The translations under genes and the position numbers were made by a program. Under the pieces are notes generated by a model. The model was given only the letters and a program-made list of their open reading frames with translations. It searched no databases and was not told the origin of the DNA. Positions 9,531 to 18,174 of a stretch of 64,000 nucleotides of DNA are shown piece by piece. The first letter of the stretch is position 1, and each line of letters starts with the position of its first letter. The stretch is from the NCBI RefSeq assembly GCF_000800255.1, contig NZ_CP009747.1, forward strand, positions 1,612,001-1,676,000, written 5' to 3'. This stretch comes from Pseudomonas parafulva (GTDB lineage: Bacteria > Pseudomonadota > Gammaproteobacteria > Pseudomonadales > Pseudomonadaceae).

Positions 9531-10178
9531 TCAGAGGTGGTCGTACAGCCACTTGGGCATGTAGTACTTGCGTTGGTTGAACACGCTGCCGATCAGCCGC
9601 GCGCCGGCCTGGCCCAGGCGCTGGGCGGCGGCCTGGGCCACTTCGAAGCGGGTGTCCTCGGCGCGCACCACCAGGATCACGCCGTCCACCAGCGGACCGA
9701 GGGTCAGGCTGTCGGCGCTGGCGTAGATCGCCTTGCCGTCGATCACCACGAAGCGGTACTGGGCGGCGAACTGGCGCAGCAGCACGCGCACTCGCTCCGG
9801 GTCCAGGCGTTGGCGGCCGCGCTTGAAGGTGCCTGCCGGCAGCACATCGAACGGCTGATCGGCCAGGTGCACCACGCAGTCCTGGGCCAGCGGCGGGGTG
9901 TCCAGGTCGAATTGCAGGTCGCTGTAGCCGCGCAGTTTGCCCAGCCCCAGTTGCTGGCTGAGGCTGGCGTTGCTGGCGCTGGCGTCGACCAGCAGCACGG
10001 CACCGGCGCTCATCTGCGCCAGTTGGCTGGCGAAGGCCAGGGCGCTGGTGCTGGTGCCGGTACCGGTGTTGGCGGCGGTCAGCAGCAGGGTGCGCTGGTC
10101 GAGGTCCAGGACGGTGGCGGTGAGGTTGGTCTCGCTCGGGTTGGCGATACGCAGGCTTCTAGAAGTGGAACCGTCCAT
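9531..10178 (-). CDS. ParA/BY-kinase-like ATPase with degenerate Walker A motif
   Basis: 215 residues from ATG 10178 (GGAG nine bases upstream); an ATG 15 bases earlier would overlap the sugar transferase stop. Fold cues are those of the CpsD/Wzc kinase and MinD/ParA group: a strand-loop near residues 30-45, a Walker A'-like VLLVDAS near residue 65, and a Walker B-like FVVIDGKAI near residue 147. The P-loop, however, reads NTGTGTSTS, so the invariant Lys that precedes Ser/Thr is a Thr. The tail has only two adjacent Tyr plus one more, not a Tyr cluster. It sits where a tyrosine autokinase would be in the operon and probably partners the copolymerase; catalytic activity is doubtful. Confidence 0.7.
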   Translation of the reverse strand: MDGSTSRSLRIANPSETNLTATVLDLDQRTLLLTAANTGTGTSTSALAFASQLAQMSAGAVLLVDASASNASLSQQLGLGKLRGYSDLQFDLDTPPLAQDCVVHLADQPFDVLPAGTFKRGRQRLDPERVRVLLRQFAAQYRFVVIDGKAIYASADSLTLGPLVDGVILVVRAEDTRFEVAQAAAQRLGQAGARLIGSVFNQRKYYMPKWLYDHL

Positions 10179-10179
10179 C

Positions 10180-10926
10180 TCAACTTGCTCCATGGCCAGT
10201 GAATACCTTGAACGGGGTCTTGAGCAGGATCTTCAGGTCCAGCATCAGGCTCTGTTCGTTGATGTAGTTCAGGTCCAGCTCGACGCGCTGGTCGAAATCG
10301 ATGTCGCTGCGCCCGGAGATCTGCCAGAGCCCGGTCATGCCGGGGTAGATCGCCAGCCGCGCCAGGTGGTTGTCCTTGTAGCGGTAGGTGTTGAACGAGG
10401 TGGGGCGTGGGCCGACCAGGCGCATGTCGCCGGTGACCACGTTGATCAGGTTGGGCAGCTCGTCCAGGCTGCTGCGGCGCAGCCAACTGCCCACGGGGGT
10501 GATGCGCGGGTCTTTGTCGATCTTGAAGTCGATGGCGTCGGCGCCGTGCTTGTTCAGGTGGCGCACCGAGTCTTTCAAGGCCTCGGCGTTGGCGACCATG
10601 GTGCGGAACTTGAACATGCCGAACAGGCGACCGCGGTAGCCGGTGCGTTGCTGCACGAAGAACACCGGGCCTGGGCTGGAGCGTTTGACCAGCAGCGCCA
10701 GCACCAGCAACAGGGGCGACAAGACCACCAGCAGCAGCAGCGCGGCCACGCACGACAACACGCGGTTGGTGCGCGACAAGGTCCACGGGCGCCCGCCGAT
10801 GCGGCCGGTGATCCAGCCTCGACCTTGCATGTGGATGGCCGCATCGATGCGCTGGCGGTGCGCCGGATCCATGCGTTTGTCCTGGTACAGCGCCTGTAGC
10901 GGGGCGCTCTTGGGTTGTCCTGTCAT
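10180..10926 (-). CDS. Undecaprenyl-phosphate sugar phosphotransferase (initiating transferase)
   Basis: 248 residues with one strong hydrophobic helix (about residues 50-75) followed by the whole bacterial sugar transferase core: SSPGPVFFVQQRTGYRG, FKFRTM, RRSSLDELPNLINVVTGDM, LVGPRP, YPGMTGLWQISGRS and the C-terminal LDLKILLKT block. This is the short monotopic phosphoglycosyl transferase form, without the extra N-terminal helices of WcaJ. It transfers a sugar-1-phosphate to undecaprenyl phosphate and begins repeat-unit assembly at the inner face of the membrane. Its start overlaps the stop of the epimerase gene by 4 bases (ATGA). Confidence 0.92.
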   Translation of the reverse strand: MTGQPKSAPLQALYQDKRMDPAHRQRIDAAIHMQGRGWITGRIGGRPWTLSRTNRVLSCVAALLLLVVLSPLLLVLALLVKRSSPGPVFFVQQRTGYRGRLFGMFKFRTMVANAEALKDSVRHLNKHGADAIDFKIDKDPRITPVGSWLRRSSLDELPNLINVVTGDMRLVGPRPTSFNTYRYKDNHLARLAIYPGMTGLWQISGRSDIDFDQRVELDLNYINEQSLMLDLKILLKTPFKVFTGHGAS

Positions 10927-11987
10927 ATCACCCTCCGTTGTTGCGACAGCTCATCAGCAGGTTCGCCGTCTGCCGCGGCGTTCGAGTAGTAGGCCTGGAA
11001 CCAGGCGACGAAGCGCCCCAGGCCTTCGTCGAGGCTGACCTGGGGGGTAAAACCGGTAACCCGGGCCAGGGCGCTGGCATCGGCGCAGGTGGCCAGGACA
11101 TCGCCCGGCTGCAGCGGCAGCAGCTCGATCACCGCGCTGCGCTGCAGGTGCTGCTCCAGCAGGGCCAGGTAGTCGAGCAGTTCCACCGGGCGTTGGCCGC
11201 CGATGTTGAACAGCCGCCAAGGCGCCTGACTGCTGGCTGCATCCGGGGCGAAGGCGTCCCACTGCGGGTCGGCGTGGGGCGGATGGGGCATCAGCCGCAC
11301 CAGGCTTTCGACGATGTCGTCGATGTAGGTGAAGTCGCGCTGATGGCGGCCATGGTTGAACAACTGGATCGGTCGCCCTTCGCTGATCGCCCGGGCGAAC
11401 TGCATCGGCGACATGTCCGGGCGGCCCCAGGGGCCGTACACGGTGAAGAAACGCAGGCCGCTGCTGGGAATGCCGAACAGGTGGCTGTAGCTGTGCGCCA
11501 TGGCCTCGTTGGCCTTCTTGGTTGCGGCGTACAGCGACAGCGGGTGATCGACGCCGTCCTCGACCCGATACGGGGTGCGCTGGTTGGCGCCGTAGACCGA
11601 GCTGGACGAGGCGTACAGCAAGTGCTGCACCGGATTGCGCCGGCAGCCTTCGAGGATGTTGAGAAAGCCGGCCAGGTTGCTGTCCAGGTAGGCCTGGGGG
11701 TTTTTCAGCGAGTAGCGCACGCCGGCCTGGGCGGCCAGGTGGATCACCACGTCCGGGCGCTGCTCGGCGAATAGCCGCGCCACGGCATCGCGGTCGGCCA
11801 GGTCCAGGCGGTGCAGCGGGAAGTCGCCCGCCTGCTGCTGCACCCACTGCACGCGGGCCTGCTTGAGCGCCGGATCGTAGTAGTCGTTGAAGTTGTCCAG
11901 CCCCAGTACCTGGTGGCCATCGCGCAGCAGCCGCAGGCAGGTGTGCGCACCGATGAAGCCGGCAGCGCCGGTGACCAGCACTTTCAT
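10923..11987 (-). CDS. NAD-dependent epimerase, UDP-glucuronate 4-epimerase type
   Basis: 354 residues from ATG 11987. The short-chain dehydrogenase signatures are TGAAGFIGAH at the N-terminus, SSSSVYG near residue 130 and the catalytic YxxxK (SLYAATKK) near residue 155. The length and the FTVYGPWGRPDM segment match UDP-glucuronate 4-epimerases of the CapI/GlaKP kind. It directly follows ugd (4-base ATGA overlap), so it likely converts UDP-glucuronate to UDP-galacturonate for the polymer. The frame is open for a further 92 codons upstream, but that is an out-of-frame reading of ugd. Confidence 0.88.
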   Translation of the reverse strand: MKVLVTGAAGFIGAHTCLRLLRDGHQVLGLDNFNDYYDPALKQARVQWVQQQAGDFPLHRLDLADRDAVARLFAEQRPDVVIHLAAQAGVRYSLKNPQAYLDSNLAGFLNILEGCRRNPVQHLLYASSSSVYGANQRTPYRVEDGVDHPLSLYAATKKANEAMAHSYSHLFGIPSSGLRFFTVYGPWGRPDMSPMQFARAISEGRPIQLFNHGRHQRDFTYIDDIVESLVRLMPHPPHADPQWDAFAPDAASSQAPWRLFNIGGQRPVELLDYLALLEQHLQRSAVIELLPLQPGDVLATCADASALARVTGFTPQVSLDEGLGRFVAWFQAYYSNAAADGEPADELSQQRRVI

Positions 11988-13348
11988 GGTGCGCCAACCT
12001 GCCAGTCGGCCTGCTCCGGCGCGACCTGGCGCAGGCCGATGCCGCTGTAATGCAGGCCGTGGGCGGCGACCTGGTCGGGGTTGTAGAGGTTGCGGCCGTC
12101 GATGATCACGCGGCTGCGCAGCTTGTTGGCCAGCAGCGCGAAGTCGACCACACGAAAATTCTTCCATTCGGTGCAGATCACCAGGGCATCGGCGTCCTGC
12201 AGGGTGTCGTCGCGGGTGGCGCACAGTTGCAGGTCGTCCCGGTAGCCGTACAGGCGCCGGCATTCGTCCATCGCTTCAGGGTCGTAGGCGCGCACCGTGG
12301 CGCCTTCGGCCCACAGCGCTTCCATCAGGTAGCGGCTGGGCGCTTCGCGCATGTCGTCGGTGTTGGGCTTGAAGGCCAGCCCCCACAGGGCGATGGACTT
12401 GCCGGCCAGGCCGCCCAGGCGCTGCTTGAGCTTGGCGAACAGGATGCGCCGCTGGTGATCGTTGATGTCGTTGACGCTTTGCAGCAGGCGCAGTGGCATG
12501 CCGCTGTGCTCGGCGGTGTGCAGCAGGGCCTTGATGTCCTTGGGGAAGCACGAGCCGCCGAAGCCGCAGCCGGGGTAGATGAAGTGGTAGCCGATGCGCG
12601 GGTCGGAACCGATGCCACGGCGCACCGCTTCGATGTCGGCGCCCAGGTGCTCGCTGAGGTTGGCCAGCTCGTTCATGAAGCTGATACGGGTGGCGAGCAT
12701 GGCGTTGGCGGCGTACTTGGTCAGCTCGGCGCTGCGGTTGTCCATGAACATCAGCTTTTCATGGTTGCGGCAGAACGGCGCGTAGAGCTCGGCGAGCTGC
12801 GCATGGGCCAGCGGGTCGCGGGTGCCGACGATGATTCGGTCCGGGCGCATGCAGTCGGCCAGGGCGCTGCCTTCCTTGAGAAATTCCGGGTTGGACACCA
12901 CCCGCACGTGCAGGTGGTCCTTGCCCAGGCTGTGCAGGCGTTCGCGGGCCAGGTTCATGACCTGGTCGGCGGTGCCCACCGGCACGGTGGATTTGACGAT
13001 CAGGGTGCGGTCGGCGTCCATCAGTTCGGCAATCTGCCGGGTGACGTCGAGCACATGGCTCAGATCGGCCGAGCCGTCCTCGTCGGGCGGGGTGCCGACG
13101 GCGATGAAGATCAGCTCGGCGTGGCTGACCGCGTCGCTGGCCTGGGTGCTGAACAGCAGGCGGCCTTCGCGGATGTTGTCTTCCAGCAGCGAGGACAGGC
13201 CCGGCTCGCTGATCGGCGGGACGCCTTGGCGTAGTTGGTTGATCTTGTGGGCATCGACGTCCACGCACAGGACCCGGTGACCCACGTCGGCCAGTGCCGC
13301 CGCTTGTACCAGGCCTACGTAACCTGTGCCAAAAACGCTCACGTCCAT
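11984..13348 (-). CDS. ugd: UDP-glucose 6-dehydrogenase
   Basis: 454 residues. The N-terminal NAD-binding motif is FGTGYVGL (residues 6-13) and the catalytic cysteine lies in GFGGSCFPKD (Cys267); the whole three-domain length of the family is present. It oxidises UDP-glucose to UDP-glucuronate, the precursor for the downstream epimerase and an acidic polymer. An in-frame ATG five codons earlier exists, but the ATG at 13348 has GAGGAA about nine bases upstream and starts directly at the conserved MDVSVFGTGY. It is the first gene of the minus-strand exopolysaccharide operon. Confidence 0.93.
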   Translation of the reverse strand: MDVSVFGTGYVGLVQAAALADVGHRVLCVDVDAHKINQLRQGVPPISEPGLSSLLEDNIREGRLLFSTQASDAVSHAELIFIAVGTPPDEDGSADLSHVLDVTRQIAELMDADRTLIVKSTVPVGTADQVMNLARERLHSLGKDHLHVRVVSNPEFLKEGSALADCMRPDRIIVGTRDPLAHAQLAELYAPFCRNHEKLMFMDNRSAELTKYAANAMLATRISFMNELANLSEHLGADIEAVRRGIGSDPRIGYHFIYPGCGFGGSCFPKDIKALLHTAEHSGMPLRLLQSVNDINDHQRRILFAKLKQRLGGLAGKSIALWGLAFKPNTDDMREAPSRYLMEALWAEGATVRAYDPEAMDECRRLYGYRDDLQLCATRDDTLQDADALVICTEWKNFRVVDFALLANKLRSRVIIDGRNLYNPDQVAAHGLHYSGIGLRQVAPEQADWQVGAP

Positions 13349-13398
13349 GTCGGCTTTCCTCATGAGAATGAGTAAGGGGGGTGAAACAGTGTGTTGTC

Positions 13399-13429
13399 GG
13401 TATAGCGCACCCTAACAGAAATGCGTCAA
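13399..13429 (-). promoter_or_regulatory. Candidate sigma-70-type promoter for the exopolysaccharide operon
   Basis: On the minus strand TTGACG (13429-13424) is followed after 19 bases by TATACC (13404-13399), about 50 bases upstream of ugd. The spacing is longer than the usual 17, so this is a moderate match only. No other promoter-like pair is evident this close to ugd. Confidence 0.35.
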
Positions 13430-13601
13430 AGCAATGGCATGTTTCGTCAAACTTACAAGCGCTAACGATAAGGCCACTTGCCACTAACCCCTTGTATGAC
13501 GCGGCTTTGGACTGAAAAGCGAGAAAAAAGAGGTGAAACGTTTAGCCGATGAACGGTTGCAAGCCGCGAATATCAAGGGTTGCGTTGATAGAAGGAGCAA
13601 T

Positions 13602-13670
13602 GTGAAGGATTTTTTTCAGGCCGGATTATGGCGTCAGGATATCGACGGAAAATTGACTTTTTCATGTTGA
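13602..13670 (+). CDS. Possible 22-residue leader peptide
   Basis: A GTG at 13602 lies four bases after GGAG (within gaaggagcaat) and opens a 22-codon frame beginning VKDFFQAGLWRQDI and ending at TGA 13668-13670, 59 bases before the start of the membrane sulfatase-like gene. The good ribosome-binding site is the only support. An ATG sharing the same site is followed at once by a stop (ATGTGA). It may be a translated leader or chance. The 380-base gap between ugd and the next gene holds nothing else I can name apart from the promoter candidate. Confidence 0.25.
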   Translation: MKDFFQAGLWRQDIDGKLTFSC

Positions 13671-13729
13671 GATTTGTTTCAACAGTGCTACGGTTGGCAA
13701 AATCACCCCGTCATCGGAGCGTTGGGATC

Positions 13730-15430
13730 ATGCGCGGATGGATCAAATTGGCCCTGCTGCTGGCCTATCTGGCGAGTTTTCATGGGTATTACGCCGAGCG
13801 CGTCGAAGCGCTGGGGCTGGGCGTACCGCTGGTGCTGTACTTGGGGCTCGCGGCGTTGTTGACGGCGGGTCTGTTGCTGTCGGCGTGGATCCGCCAGGCC
13901 TGGCTGCGCTGGCCGTTGGCGCTGGCGTTCGCGGTCGGTGGGCTGTTCTTCGACGCCTACCTGCGGATCACCGATGCGTACCTGACCTACAGCGCGTTCG
14001 TCTCGATGGTGTATGCCGGCGGCTTCGTCCAGGAGGCACTGGAGCAGTACCACTATGCGATCACCCTGGCGACCGCCAGCTCGGTATTGGTGCTGCTGGG
14101 CGTCGGACTGCGGCCTGGGCCGGCGCCGCGCCTGCCGCAGTGGCTGCCGATCGGCGCGCCGCTGCTGGCGCTGGCGCTGCTGATCGGCATGCTGTTCGTG
14201 CGTGCCGGCGAGGGTGCCCGTGGGCTGCCGGTGATGTACACGCCGCTGGCGTACCTGAGCCTGTTCGGCTACGAAGCCTTGCACGACCGGGTGGGGCCGC
14301 GCGAGCCGGTGAAGCTGGCGCAGTCGAGCGCGCCGCTGGCGCGTGACATCGTGCTGGTGATCGACGAAAGCATTTCCGGCAACTACCTGGACCTGAACAC
14401 ACCGACGGGCGTACCCAGTCATCTGCTGCAGACATACCCCGGCGTGGACATCGTCAATTTCGGCTATGCCGCCTCGGCCGCCAATTGCAGCGCCGACACC
14501 AACGTCACCCTGCGCTTTGGCGGCACCCGTGAGGACTACCTGCGCATCAACTCGACGCAGCCGTCGATCTGGCAGTACGCCAAGCGTGCGGGCATGGGCA
14601 CGGTGTACATCGATGCGCAGCGCACCGGTGGCAACCTGCAGAACCTGATGACCGACACCGAGAAGCAGGACATCGACCGTTTCATCCAGTTCGACACCAC
14701 GCCAGTGGTCGACCGCGACATGGCCGCGTTGCAGCAGTTGATCGGCCTGCTGGGCGACGGCAAGCCGCAGTTGATCGTGATCAACAAGCTCGGCGCGCAC
14801 TTTCCGGTGCACGACAAGTACCCCGACGCCTTCATGGCCTATCAGCCGGCGTTGCCACGCGGGCGCTTCCAGGACGTAGCCGATACCGGGTCGCGCGAAG
14901 GCTTCAGCGGCACCGCGCAGGATTGGGTGCTTTACCGCAACGCCTATCGCAATACCCTGGGCTGGAACGTCGGCGAATTCTTCCGCCGCCTGTTCGCCCA
15001 GGCCGACCTGAGCCAGGCCGTGCTGATCTACACCTCCGATCATGGCCAGGACCTGCACGAGCGTGGCAATCCCGGGCTCAACACCCATTGCGACAGCGAT
15101 CCGGTGATGGAGGAGGGCCTGGTGCCGCTGGTGGTCATCCAGGGGCAGGGGGTCAAGGCGCTGGACTGGCAGGCGTACCTGGCACAGAACCGCAATGCTT
15201 CAAGCCATTACAACCTGTTCCCGACCTTGCTCAAGCTGATGGGTTATGACGCCTCGGCGGTGGCGGGTGCGTATGGCCAGGCGCTGGATGTGCCGACCCA
15301 CGACCCGTTCACCTTCAACGCCCGCTACAACGCACGCCTGGGCGGCAAGCCGGATTTCCGGCACATCGACTTGAGCCGGATCGTGGTGCCGCCGCCGCAC
15401 GAAGCCGAGGAGGTGAATGTCGCGCGTTGA
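13730..15430 (+). CDS. Inner-membrane sulfatase-like (phosphoethanolamine/phosphoglycerol transferase-like) protein
   Basis: About 566 residues from ATG 13730 (GGAG ten bases upstream); the frame is open 34 codons earlier. The first 170 residues hold four to five membrane helices; the remainder is an alkaline-phosphatase-superfamily domain with metal-ligand motif VIDESISG, a nucleophile region NCSADTNVTLR and the metal-binding SDHGQDLHERG. This is the layout of EptA/OpgB-type enzymes that transfer phosphoethanolamine or phosphoglycerol from phospholipid to a glycan in the periplasm. It is divergent from the exopolysaccharide operon and may decorate that polymer or lipopolysaccharide; this last point is inference. 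Confidence 0.75.
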   Translation: MRGWIKLALLLAYLASFHGYYAERVEALGLGVPLVLYLGLAALLTAGLLLSAWIRQAWLRWPLALAFAVGGLFFDAYLRITDAYLTYSAFVSMVYAGGFVQEALEQYHYAITLATASSVLVLLGVGLRPGPAPRLPQWLPIGAPLLALALLIGMLFVRAGEGARGLPVMYTPLAYLSLFGYEALHDRVGPREPVKLAQSSAPLARDIVLVIDESISGNYLDLNTPTGVPSHLLQTYPGVDIVNFGYAASAANCSADTNVTLRFGGTREDYLRINSTQPSIWQYAKRAGMGTVYIDAQRTGGNLQNLMTDTEKQDIDRFIQFDTTPVVDRDMAALQQLIGLLGDGKPQLIVINKLGAHFPVHDKYPDAFMAYQPALPRGRFQDVADTGSREGFSGTAQDWVLYRNAYRNTLGWNVGEFFRRLFAQADLSQAVLIYTSDHGQDLHERGNPGLNTHCDSDPVMEEGLVPLVVIQGQGVKALDWQAYLAQNRNASSHYNLFPTLLKLMGYDASAVAGAYGQALDVPTHDPFTFNARYNARLGGKPDFRHIDLSRIVVPPPHEAEEVNVAR

Positions 15431-15439
15431 GTGAGTCAG

Positions 15440-15466
15440 TCCCCGCCGCCCAGAGGCGGGCGGGGA
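15440..15466. terminator. GC-rich hairpin between convergent genes
   Basis: TCCCCGCC-GCC pairs with GGC-GGGCGGGGA around a short loop, with one bulge. It lies between two convergent genes 43 bases apart and probably ends transcription from both sides; there is no long T-run. Confidence 0.5.
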
Positions 15467-15473
15467 TTCGGGC

Positions 15474-16793
15474 TCAGGACGCCTGGGCATTCCCTGCGCG
15501 CGACACGCGCAAGGCCACCACGCTGCCGACCACGATCAAGCCGGCCAGCGAGTACAGCGCGGCGTCGGTCGAGCCGGTCTGGTCCTTGATGAAGCCGACC
15601 AGGTAGGGGCTGAGGAAGCCTGCCATCTGGCCGACCGAGTTGATGATCGCCAGGCCCGCCACGGCCGCGCTGGCGCTGAGCAGCGCCGTGGGCATCGGCC
15701 AGAACATCGGCAGGCCAGTGAGCGCGCCCATGGTGGCGATCGACAGACCGAGGATGGCAATCGCGGGGTTGCCCGCGAAATTCACCGCGATCAACAGGCC
15801 CAGGGCGCCCATCAGCATGGGCACCACCAAGTGCCAGCGGCGCTCGTTGCGCAGGTCGGCCGAGCGCCCCACCAGGATCATGAACACCCCGGCCAGCAGG
15901 TAGGGAATTGCGCTCAGCCAGCCGATCAGCAGCGGGCTGTCGAAGCCCAGGCTCTTGATGATCGACGGCAGCCAGAAGTTGATCGCGTAGACGCCGCTCT
16001 GGATGCAGAAATAGACGAAACCGAAGGTCCAGATCAGTGGGTTGGTCAGCACCGCCAGCACGCTGTCGCCGGTCGTGGACGGTTTGCTGGCGGCATCACG
16101 GGCGAGGTCGCGGGCGATCAGTTGGCGCTGCGCTTCGCTGAGCCACGTGGCTTTCTGATAACCGTCGCTGAGCAGGAACACCGCGAGGATGCCCAGCGCC
16201 ACGGTGGGCAGGCCCTGGATCAGGAACATCCATTGCCAACCGGCCAGGCCGTGTTGACCGGCGGCGAAATGATCGAGGATCCAGCCGGAGAAGGGGCCGC
16301 CGAGCAGTCCCGAGACTGGAATCGCCGACATGAACAGGGCCATGATGCGACCGCGACGGTCCGCCGGGAACCAGCGCGACAGGTACAGCACCACGCCGGG
16401 GAAGAAGCCGGCTTCGGCGGCGCCGGTGAACAGGCGCAGCACGTAGAACTCCATGGGCGTGGTGACGAACAGCAGGCAGGTCGACAGGCTGCCCCAGGCG
16501 ATCATCATCACCGCGATCCAGCGCCGCGGGCCGAAGCGGTTGAGCGCCAGGTTGCTGGGCAGGCCGCAGAGCACGTAGCCGATGAAGAAGATGCCGGCGC
16601 CCAGGCCATAGATGGTTTCGCTGAATTTCAGCGCGTCGAGCATCTGCAGCTTGGCGAAACCGACGTTGACGCGGTCCAGGTAGTTGAACAGGTAGCAGAT
16701 GAAAATGAACGGGATCAGTCGCAGGGTGATGCGCCGGTAGAGCGCATCGCGGCTGGCGTCGTGGCCTTGGTCAGGGGCTGGGCTGTGTGCCAT
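15474..16793 (-). CDS. MFS transporter, anion:cation symporter family
   Basis: 439 residues from ATG 16793 with twelve predicted helices. The family signatures NYLDRVNVGFAKLQM near helix 1 and YLSRWFPADRRGRIMALF in the central region are those of the ACS group that imports organic anions and sugar acids (tartrate, galactonate, glucarate, phthalate). It is divergent from a CdaR-type sugar-diacid regulator and close to a glycerate kinase, so a sugar acid such as glycerate, glucarate or galactarate is the most likely cargo. The leader on the minus strand contains AACAACAG, one base off the Crc/Hfq CA motif AANAANAA. Confidence 0.85.
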   Translation of the reverse strand: MAHSPAPDQGHDASRDALYRRITLRLIPFIFICYLFNYLDRVNVGFAKLQMLDALKFSETIYGLGAGIFFIGYVLCGLPSNLALNRFGPRRWIAVMMIAWGSLSTCLLFVTTPMEFYVLRLFTGAAEAGFFPGVVLYLSRWFPADRRGRIMALFMSAIPVSGLLGGPFSGWILDHFAAGQHGLAGWQWMFLIQGLPTVALGILAVFLLSDGYQKATWLSEAQRQLIARDLARDAASKPSTTGDSVLAVLTNPLIWTFGFVYFCIQSGVYAINFWLPSIIKSLGFDSPLLIGWLSAIPYLLAGVFMILVGRSADLRNERRWHLVVPMLMGALGLLIAVNFAGNPAIAILGLSIATMGALTGLPMFWPMPTALLSASAAVAGLAIINSVGQMAGFLSPYLVGFIKDQTGSTDAALYSLAGLIVVGSVVALRVSRAGNAQAS

Positions 16794-16883
16794 GATGAAA
16801 TTCTCTGTTGTTATGATTGTCACTGCGGCGCCTGTACCGACGCTCGCCCGAACGAGTCTCGGCGAGCCAGGCGCTGCTGTCTT

Positions 16884-16897
16884 TGTGCGTCTGCACA
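16884..16897. promoter_or_regulatory. Small palindrome in the transporter-cdaR intergenic region
   Basis: TGTGC-GTCT-GCACA is a perfect 5-base inverted repeat in the 161-base divergent region. A related TTTGTGC sequence occurs upstream of the glycerate kinase (near 18101-18107). It might be a CdaR operator; the shortness makes this weak. Confidence 0.22.
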
Positions 16898-16954
16898 GCG
16901 CCGGGCGCCGACGATTGTGCCGCGCAACGAAGTCTGCCACTGCAAGGAACCCAC

Positions 16955-18052
16955 ATGTTCGAACTTGACCACGAGCTGGCCCAGGACATCGTCGACCGGG
17001 CGATGGCGATCCTGCCCTGCAACGTCAACGTCATGGACAGCCAGGGCCTGATTCTCGGCAGCGGCGAGCCGGAGCGCATCAACACCCGCCACGAAGGGGC
17101 GCAACTGGTGCTGGCCAACGGACGCATCGTCGAACTCGACGGCGAGGCGGCCAAGTGCCTCAAAGGTGTGCAGCCGGGCGTGAACCTGCCGCTGATGCTC
17201 GATGAGCGGTTGATCGGCGTGCTGGGGCTGACCGGCGATCCACAGCACCTGCGCACCTACGCCGAACTGGTACGCATGACCGCCGAGATGCTGCTGGCGC
17301 AACGTAACCAGCAGGTTGAGCAACAGTGGCGACGTCAGCGCTGCGACGACCTGCTGGCCTTGCTGCTGGGCGGTAGCGGCGACTCGCCCCGACTGGTCGA
17401 CGAAGCCCGGCAACTGGGGCTCAAGCCGCAGTTGCCGCGTATCCCGTGTCTGTTCGAGTTGGAAGCCGGGCCGCCGGCCGAGTTGTTGTCGGCCTGGCTG
17501 AGCAGTCGCTATCCCGACAGTTGGTGCGTCAGCCCGGCGCGCCAATCGCTGTTGTGGTGTCGGCCAGCCTCGGTGGCCCTGGATGAGGCGCGCCTGCTCG
17601 AACGCTTGCAGCGTCACGGTTGGCAGGTGCAGCGTCTGGCCTTGGGCGGCGCGGCGCAGAGTCTCGACCAACTGCGTCGGGGCTATCGCCGTGTGCGTGA
17701 CCTGTTGGCCTATGGTCGCGAGGTGGTGCCTGGCGAGCGTTTGCTGAGCCTGTCGCGGTATCGCCTGCCGGCGCTGCTGTGGCGCCATCGCCATGACGAT
17801 GCGCTGGACGAGTTGCTCGAGCCGCTGCGGCGCATTGCCGTCAAGGACGCCAGCGGGCAGTTGCTGGCCACCCTGCGCGCCTGGTGCGCCCATGATGGGC
17901 AGAGCCAGACCTGCGCCGATGCCCTGGGCATCCACCGCAACAGCCTGCGCTACCGGCTCGAACGCATCGCCGAGCTGAGTGAGGTCGACCCCCTGCGCCT
18001 GGACGGCATGCTGAGCTTGTACCTCGGCTTGCAGTTGCTGCCGGCCGAGTAG
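16955..18052 (+). CDS. cdaR: CdaR-type sugar diacid transcriptional regulator
   Basis: 365 residues from ATG 16955, with AAGGAA just upstream. The N-terminal part (MFELDHELAQDIVDRAMAIL onwards) is the sugar-diacid recognition domain, and the C-terminus carries the PucR-type helix-turn-helix CADALGIHRNSLRYRLERI near residues 325-345. CdaR activates glucarate/galactarate/glycerate genes in enteric bacteria. Here it is divergent from an anion transporter and followed by a glycerate kinase gene, which supports the same kind of inducer. The frame is open 46 codons further upstream but without family similarity. Confidence 0.88.
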   Translation: MFELDHELAQDIVDRAMAILPCNVNVMDSQGLILGSGEPERINTRHEGAQLVLANGRIVELDGEAAKCLKGVQPGVNLPLMLDERLIGVLGLTGDPQHLRTYAELVRMTAEMLLAQRNQQVEQQWRRQRCDDLLALLLGGSGDSPRLVDEARQLGLKPQLPRIPCLFELEAGPPAELLSAWLSSRYPDSWCVSPARQSLLWCRPASVALDEARLLERLQRHGWQVQRLALGGAAQSLDQLRRGYRRVRDLLAYGREVVPGERLLSLSRYRLPALLWRHRHDDALDELLEPLRRIAVKDASGQLLATLRAWCAHDGQSQTCADALGIHRNSLRYRLERIAELSEVDPLRLDGMLSLYLGLQLLPAE

Positions 18053-18174
18053 CGCCAACGGCCTGATACTCACGGGCATTTGCCCAAACCCGGCCTGGCG
18101 CTTTTGTGCAGCGGACAGAAGCCGCGCCGATCGGCAACTGTCAGCATGCCCTGCAACAGGACAGGAGAATCCCC

